From an uncultured Oscillospiraceae bacterium (GTDB taxonomy: Bacteria; Bacillota; Clostridia; Oscillospirales; Oscillospiraceae), in contig CALXDU010000014.1 of assembly GCA_944387145.1 (NCBI GenBank), positions 1 to 37,724 on the forward strand: a stretch of 37,724 bases of DNA, given 5' to 3'. Positions 15,130 through 22,699 of the stretch are shown here, one piece after another. Position numbers and translations under genes: made by a program. Position 1 is the stretch's first letter. Each line of letters starts with the position of its first letter. The notes beneath the pieces were generated by a model, which saw only the letters and a program-made list of their open reading frames with translations, had not been told where the DNA came from and searched no databases.

Positions 15130-16067
15130 AGAAAACATGGAAAAAACGGCTGAAAGAACACCTTCCTGATCGGGCAGTGTACCTGTACTTGCTTGCCCGG
15201 CAGCTGCCCGGGTTTGCCGCAGCCTGCATCCGGGACCGAAACCGGGAAGCGCCGAAGCTTCGCTTTTACGATGACCAGGAAACGGTGGACATGCTGATTT
15301 TTCAGAGGAAATCCCTGAGCCGGTTCGGAGACGGGGAGATTCGGTGGATGTTTGGGGTGGACCTGCCTTCCTTCCAGTCCTATTCCCCGGAACTGGCGGA
15401 GGAGCTGACCCGGGTATTTCAGTCCCGGGACGAAAATTTGCTCATCGGGATTCCCCGGGGGGTGGTGGACTGCAAGGAGTGTAACCTGTATGCCAAAATG
15501 CACTGGCGCACCATTCGGGGAGAGTTTTACAGCCGGATTCTACAGCTGGCAGACCGGGAGCGGATTTACTGCAATGCCAGCATCACCAGACCCTATATTG
15601 ACTACCACGACCGGCAGGCCAGTGCCCGGCGGTTTGAGAACCTCCGGCGGCTGTGGCAGGGGCGGGACATTGTGATTGTGGAAGGGGAACGGTCCAAGCT
15701 GGGAGTGGGAAACGATTTGTTTTCCAATGCGGCCAGCCTTCGCCGGATTCTCTGCCCTGCCACCAATGCCTATGAAAAAATCGACGCCATTGAAGAGGCC
15801 ATCCGGACCCATGTAAGAAAGGATACCCTTCTTCTGGCTGCCTTAGGGCCAACGGCCACGGTACTGGCGGCTCGGATGTGCGCAGGGGGCTATCAGATGG
15901 TGGATATCGGGCATATTGATGTGGAATATATCTGGTTTCTGCGAGGAGATCTTCTGCGCAAGCCCATTGCGGGAAAGCATGTGCTGGAAAGCGGTGTAAT
16001 GGACTATCCCGGGCAGTATGAAGAGGAAGATCAGTACCAAGCCTCCATCCTATGCCGGGTTCTATGA
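15126..16067 (+). CDS. GT-D fold glycosyltransferase (DUF1792 / SP_1767 type)
   Basis: A 313-residue protein that matches the GT-D fold family described for the streptococcal dGT1 enzymes. It has SLSRFGDGE with the DGE acidic triplet replacing the DxD of other families, IGIPRG, VVEGERSKLGVGNDL and a late LLAALGPTATVLA segment plus GHIDVEY. This family transfers a sugar, glucose in the described case, onto a glycan; the acceptor here is unknown. The start overlaps the previous stop as ATGA, so it is coupled to the GT52-like gene. The first 40 residues are basic and may associate with membrane. GT-D enzymes are rare among glycosyltransferases and have been best known on serine-rich adhesins, so one inside a Wzx/Wzy locus is notable. 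Confidence 0.85.
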   Translation: MKKTWKKRLKEHLPDRAVYLYLLARQLPGFAAACIRDRNREAPKLRFYDDQETVDMLIFQRKSLSRFGDGEIRWMFGVDLPSFQSYSPELAEELTRVFQSRDENLLIGIPRGVVDCKECNLYAKMHWRTIRGEFYSRILQLADRERIYCNASITRPYIDYHDRQASARRFENLRRLWQGRDIVIVEGERSKLGVGNDLFSNAASLRRILCPATNAYEKIDAIEEAIRTHVRKDTLLLAALGPTATVLAARMCAGGYQMVDIGHIDVEYIWFLRGDLLRKPIAGKHVLESGVMDYPGQYEEEDQYQASILCRVL

Positions 16068-16104
16068 GAAAATAACAGGATTTGTCCGGAAAGCGGGGGA
16101 AACC

Positions 16105-17511
16105 ATGGGGAAAAAATATGATGCGCTTTCCCGGAATTTTCTGCTGTTTACCATCGGCTCTTTTGGACAGAAGGTGCTGTCGTTTCTGCTGGTGCCGCTG
16201 TACACCAGCCTGCTGACAAGTGAGCAGTACGGCCTGATTGACCTGGTTTCCACCGGCACAACTTTGCTGATTCCCGTGTTTACCGCCAACATTGCCGAAG
16301 CGGTGATGCGCTTTACTTTGCAGGAGCCGGACAACCGGGAATTTCTCAGCATCGGCGCCGGGGTGATGGCAAGAGGCACCGGCATACTTCTGGCGATTTT
16401 GCTGCTGCTGAGCACACTGCCGGGGATTCCGGGAAGCTATCTGGCGTGGACGTTTTTGCTGTACCTTTCCGGAAGCGTAAACGGACTGTATCAGAACTAT
16501 GTCCGGGCGGTGGGACAGATTCGGGTATATGTGCTGAGCAGCCTGATTCAGACGGCGGTGATGCTGCTGAGCAATGTGGTGTTTCTGGTCTGGCTGGGCC
16601 GGGGGGTGGACGGGTATTTTCTGTCTCAGGTTTTGGGCACCTTTGCCGGGATTGGCTTCCTGGAAGGAACGCTGGGGATTGCCCGGAGGATTTGCTGGAA
16701 GGTTTCCGTAACGGCAGACACAGCCCGAGGTTTGCTTCGCTACAGCGTCCCCACCATTTTTACCGCCCTGGCCTGGTGGATCAATTCCAGTTTGGATCAC
16801 TATTTTGTCACAGCCCTGTGCGGCATGGCAGCCAACGGCATTTATGCGGTGGCTTATAAAATCCCCAACATTCTGGGGGTGTTTCAGGGAATCTTTCAGC
16901 AAGCATGGACATTGTCGGCCATTACGGAATTTGACAGTCAGGACAGCGACGGCTTTTTCGGAAAAACCTATACCTACTACCAATGTACCATGCTGCTGAT
17001 CTGCTGTGCCATGATTCTGGGAAACCGGGTGCTTTGCCGGATGCTGTTTGCCAAGGAATTTTTTCAGGCGTGGCGGTATGTGCCGGTGCTGCTGGCGGCA
17101 TCCTTCTTCAGCGCCCTGAGCGGGTATCTGGGCAGTATTTTTGCCGCTGCCAAGGATACCAAGACCTGTGCCTACTCCACCGTTGCCAGTGCGGTGGTCA
17201 ATGTGGTGCTCAATACGCTGTGGATTCCCCGGTATGGAATTTTGGGGGCAGCGGGCGCCACGCTGGCGGCTTACTTTGCCTCCTGGGGGATTCGGGCGGT
17301 GGTTTCCCGGAGATATATCCGGATGAAGTGCAGCTTTGCAAAAGACCTGGGTGGCTATTGCCTGCTGCTGGTTCAGGTGGGGGCGGCTCTGAAAGGAAAC
17401 TATGGCATTCAGATTTTCACGGCGGCGGGGTTTTTGGGGCTGTATCTGCGACAATACCGGCAGGCGGCTGGGCAGCTGTTTACTTGGCTGAGGCAAAAGC
17501 GGAAAGGATGA
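16105..17511 (+). CDS. Wzx-type polysaccharide flippase (MOP superfamily)
   Basis: A 468-residue membrane transporter with about 12 to 14 hydrophobic segments. It begins with SRNFLLFTIGSFGQKVLSFLLVPLYTSLLT, the usual start of RfbX/Wzx proteins, followed by SEQYGLIDLVST. It would flip the completed lipid-linked repeat unit to the outer face. Two starts are possible. ATG 16105 has GCGGGGG at good spacing and starts where family homology begins. ATG 16018 would add 29 residues and overlap the previous gene by 50 bases with a poor ribosome site. The later start is preferred. Confidence 0.9.
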   Translation: MGKKYDALSRNFLLFTIGSFGQKVLSFLLVPLYTSLLTSEQYGLIDLVSTGTTLLIPVFTANIAEAVMRFTLQEPDNREFLSIGAGVMARGTGILLAILLLLSTLPGIPGSYLAWTFLLYLSGSVNGLYQNYVRAVGQIRVYVLSSLIQTAVMLLSNVVFLVWLGRGVDGYFLSQVLGTFAGIGFLEGTLGIARRICWKVSVTADTARGLLRYSVPTIFTALAWWINSSLDHYFVTALCGMAANGIYAVAYKIPNILGVFQGIFQQAWTLSAITEFDSQDSDGFFGKTYTYYQCTMLLICCAMILGNRVLCRMLFAKEFFQAWRYVPVLLAASFFSALSGYLGSIFAAAKDTKTCAYSTVASAVVNVVLNTLWIPRYGILGAAGATLAAYFASWGIRAVVSRRYIRMKCSFAKDLGGYCLLLVQVGAALKGNYGIQIFTAAGFLGLYLRQYRQAAGQLFTWLRQKRKG

Positions 17512-17515
17512 AAGC

Positions 17516-19093
17516 ATGATAAAAGTTTTGGATGTAACCCTCCGGGACGGTGGGTGTGTGAATGGCTTCAATTTCGGGCAGGGCTATATGGAGCGGATTC
17601 TCCATGCCCTGGAAAGTGCCCGGGTGGATGTGATTGAACTGGGCTACCTGGACGAAAAAGACGGCACCCAACGGGAGCGGACCCAGTTTTGCAGCGTAGA
17701 AGCCATCCGGCAGAATTTTCTGACTGAAAAAGTTCCGCTTCAGCAATATGTTGCCATGGTGGACTTTGGAAAATTCGACCTGCAAAAGCTTCAGCCACGG
17801 CAGGAAGGGGGCATTGACGGCATCCGTCTGGCCTTTCACAAAAAAGACTGGCATCAGGCCCTTGCTATGGGCCGGGTGGTTCTGGAGCGGGGGTATCAGC
17901 TGTATATCCAGCCCATGCTGACCCTGCGTTACTCGGATATGGAGCTTCTGGAACTGATTCAGGCGGTGAACCAGCAGCTTCCGGAGGCGGAAGGGTTTTA
18001 TATTGTGGACAGTTTTGGAGAAATGCGGGGCACCGATGTGACCCGGCTGATGCAGATTGTGGATCACAACCTCAAACCCGAGATGACCCTGGGACTGCAC
18101 AGCCACAACAATTTGCAGCTGTCCTACGCCAATGCCATGGCCCTGCTGGCCTACCCCACCAAGCGAAACCGGATGCTGGATGCGTCGGTGATGGGAATGG
18201 GAAAAGGCGCTGGGAACCTGAATACGGAACTGCTGCTGGAACACATGAATCTGTACCACGACGGGTATTACCGGATTGCTCCGCTGCTGGAACTGATCGA
18301 CCAGGTGATTCGGGTGATTCATCAGGAACACTACTGGGGCTATGCGGCGGAATATTACCTGTCTGCGGTGCATCATTGCAGTCCCAGCTACGCTTCTCAT
18401 TTTTACAACCGCCATATGCTGTCCATGGATCAGGTGGCCCAACTGCTGGAGGCCATTCCGGAGGAGAAAAAGATTTCCTTCGACAAAGAACTGGCAGAAT
18501 CCCTGTACCGTTCGTACAATCGAAAACGCCAGCTGGACGACGGGGCAGTGCTGGAGGGGCTGGGCAAAGCCTTTTCCGGCCGGAGTGTGCTGCTGATTGC
18601 GCCGGGAAAATCCATTGCCCGGGAGAAAGAGAAGATTCTGCATCTGCTCTTTTCCCCGGAGGTGGTGTCTGTGGGGCTGAACCAATTTGTCTTTGACACC
18701 GACTTCGTGCTGACCACCCGTCCGGAGGTGTACCGGCAGGCCCTGCAGCGGGGCTGCCGGGTGATTGCACCTTCCAATATTGGCCGCACCAATGACGGTG
18801 CGGCGGTGATTGATTATGAAAAATGGATTGTAGATGGGGAGAAAACCCAGGATTCCTCCGGTGTTATGGGGCTGATGCTGGCAAAATCTCTGGGGGCTTG
18901 TGAAATTGTATTGGCTGGATTTGACGGATTCTCCGGGGATGTAAATGAAAACTACTGGGAGGCTGCCATGCGAAAGCCCATCTCTTCGGAGGAGGCTCAG
19001 GAGCGAAATGCCTTTTACCGTCAGCTGATTGCCCGAATTTCGGAAACCGTACCGGTGCGCTTCCTGACAAAATCCCGCTATCAGAGCATGTAA
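17516..19093 (+). CDS. Two-domain protein: DRE-TIM (HMGL-like) aldolase fused to a nucleotide-binding/GT42-like domain
   Basis: A 525-residue protein. Residues 1-290 are a DRE-TIM metallolyase barrel: VTLRDGG (R10, D11), VIELGYLD, YIVDSFGEM, the metal-binding GLHSHNN (H195, H197) and a glycine-rich MGMGKGAGN loop. These resemble 4-hydroxy-2-oxovalerate aldolase/HMG-CoA lyase enzymes, which make or break C-C bonds of keto acids. Residues about 350-525 form a second, Rossmann-like domain: VLLIAPGKSI, then VGLNQFVFDTDFVL and later IVLAGFDGFSG. The NQF-type segment recalls both DUF115/MptE proteins and GT42 sialyltransferases. The gene is 4 bases after the flippase stop. Making a keto-sugar or attaching a keto-acid-derived group to the glycan is inference. 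The reaction is unknown. Confidence 0.8.
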   Translation: MIKVLDVTLRDGGCVNGFNFGQGYMERILHALESARVDVIELGYLDEKDGTQRERTQFCSVEAIRQNFLTEKVPLQQYVAMVDFGKFDLQKLQPRQEGGIDGIRLAFHKKDWHQALAMGRVVLERGYQLYIQPMLTLRYSDMELLELIQAVNQQLPEAEGFYIVDSFGEMRGTDVTRLMQIVDHNLKPEMTLGLHSHNNLQLSYANAMALLAYPTKRNRMLDASVMGMGKGAGNLNTELLLEHMNLYHDGYYRIAPLLELIDQVIRVIHQEHYWGYAAEYYLSAVHHCSPSYASHFYNRHMLSMDQVAQLLEAIPEEKKISFDKELAESLYRSYNRKRQLDDGAVLEGLGKAFSGRSVLLIAPGKSIAREKEKILHLLFSPEVVSVGLNQFVFDTDFVLTTRPEVYRQALQRGCRVIAPSNIGRTNDGAAVIDYEKWIVDGEKTQDSSGVMGLMLAKSLGACEIVLAGFDGFSGDVNENYWEAAMRKPISSEEAQERNAFYRQLIARISETVPVRFLTKSRYQSM

Positions 19094-19105
19094 ATGCAGC
19101 ATCGT

Positions 19106-19154
19106 AAAAGCAAAAAATCCCACACATATCGGAAGATATGCGTGGGATTTTGCT
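19106..19154. terminator. Bidirectional terminator between convergent genes
   Basis: AATCCCACACATATC pairs with GATATGCGTGGGATT (one mismatch) around GGAA, flanked by A-rich bases on the left and a T-tract on the right, so it works on both strands. It ends the polysaccharide operon and the minus-strand LCP gene. Confidence 0.85.
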
Positions 19155-20264
19155 TTATTCCGAAACTTCACCTTCGGTGATTGCCCGCATTTCCTTCTTG
19201 GTCTGGGCTTCATCGAAGCGGAGTACGCTGTGCTGCATACCGTCACCATAGATATCAACGGTATCGCCCTGATAGTTGGCCGGGCAAGTGCCGCTATCTA
19301 CAATCTTCAAATCCGGCAGCATGGGAACCAGGGTCATCAGCAGTTCGGTGATTTCCGAGTTGGTCATACTGGTGGTGACCAGGGGCAGAACGACATTGGC
19401 GATGTCTTGAATTTCAGACAGGCTGCACTGCCGTACTTCTTCCAGCAGAGATTCAATCACCTGCCGCTGACGGCTGGTACGGGTGATGTCGCTTTCATTG
19501 TCTCCGGCGGCTTTGCGCATCCGGGCGTAGCACAAGGCGGCCATGCCGTCCAGGTGGGCAGGACCCGGCTCCACATCGTAGAGCACCCACACATCGTCGG
19601 CGTTGAGATAATCGGCTTCCGCTTCCGTAAGCTCCACATCTACGCCGCCCAGCATATCCACCACCTTGATGAAGGCGTCGAAGCTGACTTCAAAGTTGTG
19701 GTCTACCTCAACGCCAAAGTTGTTGTACAGGGTCATGTTCATCAGTTCCATGGAGCCGGCAGGGCCGTCGCCATAGATCGAACCCAGGTGGTAGATAGTG
19801 GTCAGCTTGATCCGGCCGCCGTAGTGTCCCTTATAGTCGGGCATCTTCACGAAGGAGTCCCGCAGAAAGGATGTCATGGTCAGGGTCTTGGTGTAGGTGT
19901 TCAGGGTGCAAAGAATGGAAGTGTCCGCAAAGCGCTCTTCCTCACCCTCCCGGCTTGCCTGTCCTACCAGCAGGATATTCAGGTAATCGGCGCTGGAAGG
20001 CACATGGGGCGGCTCTGTGGTTGCCTCTGTGGTGGCTTCCGTTGTTTCCGTAGGGGCGGTGGTTGCTGCAGTGGCTTCCGTAGTGGCCTGGGTATAAACA
20101 ATGTCCGGCACATCCACATGGTTGATCTTATTCAGCATGGAATTATAATAGATCACAGCGGCAATGGCCAGAGCAGCCAGCAGCACAATGATGACCACAA
20201 GGACAATCAGCAGGATTTTTCCTGCAGAAGGGGATTGCTTTTTTCGTTCAAAATGTCCGCTCAT
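19155..20264 (-). CDS. LytR-CpsA-Psr (LCP) family wall glycopolymer ligase
   Basis: A 369-residue protein. A short cytosolic basic stretch is followed by one membrane helix (about residues 16-40), then a Thr/Ala/Glu-rich low-complexity linker (about 58-88) and the extracellular LCP domain (about 93-300). Key features are intact: FADTS with the metal-linked Asp, FLRDS with the phosphate-binding Arg, GGRIKLT, MLGGVDVEL, and CYARMRK...DITRTSRQRQ with the basic active-site residues. It probably attaches the locus product or another wall polymer to peptidoglycan. It has its own promoter on the minus strand (20378-20407), with GGGAGG just before the ATG, so it is regulated apart from the main operon. 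The Thr-rich linker may be a wall-spanning spacer or glycosylated. Confidence 0.92.
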   Translation of the reverse strand: MSGHFERKKQSPSAGKILLIVLVVIIVLLAALAIAAVIYYNSMLNKINHVDVPDIVYTQATTEATAATTAPTETTEATTEATTEPPHVPSSADYLNILLVGQASREGEEERFADTSILCTLNTYTKTLTMTSFLRDSFVKMPDYKGHYGGRIKLTTIYHLGSIYGDGPAGSMELMNMTLYNNFGVEVDHNFEVSFDAFIKVVDMLGGVDVELTEAEADYLNADDVWVLYDVEPGPAHLDGMAALCYARMRKAAGDNESDITRTSRQRQVIESLLEEVRQCSLSEIQDIANVVLPLVTTSMTNSEITELLMTLVPMLPDLKIVDSGTCPANYQGDTVDIYGDGMQHSVLRFDEAQTKKEMRAITEGEVSE

Positions 20265-20377
20265 GTAAAACCTCCCAATATCGCGGTGGGACCTGAGAAC
20301 AGGTTGAAAATCGGCTCGGTGACAAAGACCGGTAATCCATATCCCAGAACTTGCACTTCTTTTGGATATTCTCGGGT

Positions 20378-20407
20378 ACTATACCACGATTTCGGTGGTT
20401 TTGTCAA
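20378..20407 (-). promoter_or_regulatory. Promoter of the minus-strand LCP gene
   Basis: On the minus strand TTGACA (20402-20407) and TATAGT (20378-20383) are 18 bases apart. The -35 is a consensus match. The leader would be about 105 bases long; no known riboswitch was recognised in it. Confidence 0.75.
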
Positions 20408-20445
20408 CTGTTTTGGGGATTTGCGCGGTAAGGACGATGTCCCAA

Positions 20446-20488
20446 ATCGTGGAAAAAGAAAAGTGGGAAGATTCTTCTTCCCACTTTT
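20446..20488 (-). terminator. Terminator after rqcP
   Basis: GTGGGAAG (20463-20470) pairs with CTTCCCAC (20477-20484). On the minus strand the stem is followed by TTTTCTTTTT. It overlaps the end of the S4-domain gene and isolates it from the LCP gene. Confidence 0.8.
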
Positions 20489-20726
20489 ACACTTCTTTGT
20501 ACATGCCGGAGGCATCGTCCTTGCGGACATTGTCGGCTACCTCCAGGACCTCCACGGCCACAGTACGGGTGCCCATGGAGATTTCAATTCTGTCGCCAAC
20601 TTTTACATCGTAGCTGGCTTTGACGACCCGCCCGTTGACACTGATGCGGCCGTTGTCGCAGGCTTCGTTGGCTACGGTGCGGCGCTTGATCAGGCGGGAG
20701 ACCTTCAGAAATTTATCCAGTCTCAT
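20487..20726 (-). CDS. rqcP: S4-domain RNA-binding protein RqcP
   Basis: A 79-residue protein that is almost entirely an S4 RNA-binding fold. It begins MRLDKFLKVSRLIKRRT, followed by GRISVNGRVVKASYDVKVGD. It closely resembles Bacillus RqcP (YabO), which stabilises the P-site tRNA during alanine tailing of stalled nascent chains in ribosome quality control. It starts 3 bases after the HU stop with no strong ribosome site of its own, so translation is probably coupled to HU. The HU-rqcP order is widely kept in Firmicutes. Confidence 0.93.
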   Translation of the reverse strand: MRLDKFLKVSRLIKRRTVANEACDNGRISVNGRVVKASYDVKVGDRIEISMGTRTVAVEVLEVADNVRKDDASGMYKEV

Positions 20727-20729
20727 AGC

Positions 20730-21005
20730 TTACTTGGCAACGGTATCCTTCAGGGCCTTGCTGGCGTTGAAGGAGGGAATCCGGGTGGCGGGAATCTCGA
20801 TGGGAGCCTTGGTGTGGGGGTTGCGGCCGATCCGGGCTTTCCGGGACTTGGTTTCAAAGGTGCCGAATCCGCTCAGCTGCACCTTTTCACCGTTGACCAG
20901 GGCGGCGGTGATGGCGTCAATGGCTGCGTTGAGAACTCGCTCGGTATCTTTCTTTGTCAGGCCGGCGCTTTCTGCGGCCACGGTAATCAATTCGGTTTTG
21001 TTCAT
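20730..21005 (-). CDS. hup: HU-family DNA-binding protein
   Basis: A 91-residue histone-like protein that bends and compacts DNA. It has the classic order: MNKTELI N-terminal helices, GEKVQLSGFGTFE, and the DNA-binding arm with RIGRNPHT, then IPATRIPSF and a short C-terminal helix. Length is the family standard. AAAGAGG precedes the ATG. A minus-strand promoter (21045-21073) lies directly upstream, so it is transcribed strongly and independently of SpoVB, together with rqcP. Confidence 0.97.
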   Translation of the reverse strand: MNKTELITVAAESAGLTKKDTERVLNAAIDAITAALVNGEKVQLSGFGTFETKSRKARIGRNPHTKAPIEIPATRIPSFNASKALKDTVAK

Positions 21006-21044
21006 GGTATGCGATCCTCTTTCCTGTATGGCAAAATCGAAGAT

Positions 21045-21073
21045 AGATTAACATAACTATTGGGAAAATGCAA
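21045..21073 (-). promoter_or_regulatory. Promoter of the HU-rqcP unit
   Basis: On the minus strand TTGCAT (21068-21073) and TAATCT (21045-21050) are separated by 17 bases. It lies in the AT-rich 87-base gap between the SpoVB and HU genes. Confidence 0.6.
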
Positions 21074-21092
21074 GCAATTTTTGGAAAAAATA

Positions 21093-22688
21093 TTACAATC
21101 TCAGAAGTTTTGCGATTTTTTCTCCTTTGGGCAGGAGCAGACAGTCTTCCCGGGTGATGGCTTTCAGGGCAGCGGCAGACACACAGTAGACTACCACGCC
21201 TACGCTGATGGGCAGGAAGCACAGCAGCAGCCGGCTGGTGATGCCCAGATGCTCCAGGCCCCGCAGTGCGGCATATACAAAAACGCCCATAATTCCGGAC
21301 GCCACAAAGGGACGCAGCAGATTCTTGATAATGGCCGGAGGGTTGTCCAGCAGGGTGCGGATGGAGTACACGTTCAGTGCCGTGATGGACACATAACACA
21401 GCAAGATACCGATGGGGGTGCCCAGAATGCCGATGTGGGGATTGCCGGTGAGGATATACACTGCGATCAGATTCAGTATGCCGCCAACGAGCATATTGCA
21501 CACCGGACGTCCTGCATGACCATGGGCCTGCATGATGGCAGTGGTCACCAGAACCACTGCATTGAACAGAATGCTGACGCCCAGGATTGCCATCAGCTTG
21601 GTGGCGAGCGTGAGATTATCTCCCGTATACCCGCCCAACAGAGCCGTGACTGGCCGGGCCAGCAAAGTCAGACCCACAGCACAGGGCATGGACACCAGAC
21701 CGGTGATTCGGGCGGCGGATTCTTCTGTCAGCTTGGCTTCCTGACTGCGGCACAGGGTCAGCTGGGAGGTGATGACTGGGATGATACTGATGGTAATGGG
21801 GGTAATGAAGGCACAGGGCATGTTGTAAATGGTCAGGGTCATGCCGTAGATGCCCCGCATCGTGTCTGCTGCAGACTGGGTGTAGCCCAGGTTCAGAAGC
21901 TGACCCATGTAGATTTTGGTTTCCAGCATGGTCAGAAACTGCAGCACAGCGGAGCCGATGGTAATGGGCACAGCGATCATCAGCAGGCTCTTGGTAATGT
22001 CCCCGTAGGAGCGGGGAACTTCCCCGGTTTCCGGCATGAGCACGAAGCTTCCCCGGAATTTGCTGAACAGGTAGATGGAAGAAACCAGGCAGCTGACGGT
22101 GACACCCAGAATCGCGCCGCCAGCGGCCAGAGGGATGCTCCGGGTGGTTTTCAGGAAGGCCAGAGCAGCAATCATGCCCACAACCAGCTTGGTTGCGGCT
22201 TCCAGTACCTGAGATACCGAGGTGGGGATCATATTGCTCTGTCCCTGGAAGAAGCCCCGGTAGGTGCTCATAATGCAGATCAGCAGCACACAGGGGCCCA
22301 AAAAGCCGATGGCGGCCCAAGCGTCGGGCTGATTCTGAAACTGGGCCAGCTGGCGGCAGAATACCGTCATCAGCAGGCTTCCGGTAATGCCCAGCCCCAG
22401 GAAGATGCCCCGGGCGGTGTTATAGATGCGCCGCACTTCGTTGTAATGGTGCAGGGAACTGGCCTGGGAGATCATCCGGCTCATGGCCACAGGCAGACCT
22501 GCGGTGGAGATCATCAGAAGCACGTTGTAAATATCGTAAGCGGTGTTGAAGTAGCCGAACCCCTGTTCGCCGATGATGGCGTTCAGGGGGATTTTATACA
22601 GTGCGCCGATTACCTTGACAATGGCGGTGGCCATGGCCAGCATGGCGGTGCCTTGGAGGAAATTCTGCTTTTTCTGGGGATCGGACAT
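21093..22688 (-). CDS. SpoVB-like polysaccharide/lipid transporter (MOP superfamily)
   Basis: A 531-residue membrane protein with about 14 hydrophobic segments, related to SpoVB/MurJ-type lipid II flippases. It has FLQGTAMLAMATAIVKVIGALYKIPL at the start, then GYFNTAYDIYNVLLMIST and AGLPVAMSRMIS, both typical of the SpoVB family. In Bacillus SpoVB is needed for spore cortex synthesis; the Clostridia members are also used outside sporulation. Position next to HU-rqcP is conserved in Firmicutes, though the mazG gene often found between them is absent here. AAGGAGG overlaps the end of the upstream amidohydrolase gene, so the two are probably cotranscribed. It is separate from the Wzx of the polysaccharide locus. 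Confidence 0.9.
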   Translation of the reverse strand: MSDPQKKQNFLQGTAMLAMATAIVKVIGALYKIPLNAIIGEQGFGYFNTAYDIYNVLLMISTAGLPVAMSRMISQASSLHHYNEVRRIYNTARGIFLGLGITGSLLMTVFCRQLAQFQNQPDAWAAIGFLGPCVLLICIMSTYRGFFQGQSNMIPTSVSQVLEAATKLVVGMIAALAFLKTTRSIPLAAGGAILGVTVSCLVSSIYLFSKFRGSFVLMPETGEVPRSYGDITKSLLMIAVPITIGSAVLQFLTMLETKIYMGQLLNLGYTQSAADTMRGIYGMTLTIYNMPCAFITPITISIIPVITSQLTLCRSQEAKLTEESAARITGLVSMPCAVGLTLLARPVTALLGGYTGDNLTLATKLMAILGVSILFNAVVLVTTAIMQAHGHAGRPVCNMLVGGILNLIAVYILTGNPHIGILGTPIGILLCYVSITALNVYSIRTLLDNPPAIIKNLLRPFVASGIMGVFVYAALRGLEHLGITSRLLLCFLPISVGVVVYCVSAAALKAITREDCLLLPKGEKIAKLLRL

Positions 22689-22699
22689 AGGGAGCCTCC

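Noticed and set aside
15583..17571. A 662-residue minus-strand open frame
   Set aside because: It lies antisense to the GT-D and Wzx genes, both of which have clear family motifs; the translation is Gln/His-rich and lacks any domain.
19230..21056. A 608-residue plus-strand open frame
   Set aside because: It is opposite to the LCP, RqcP and HU genes, all firmly recognised, and crosses their terminators and promoters.
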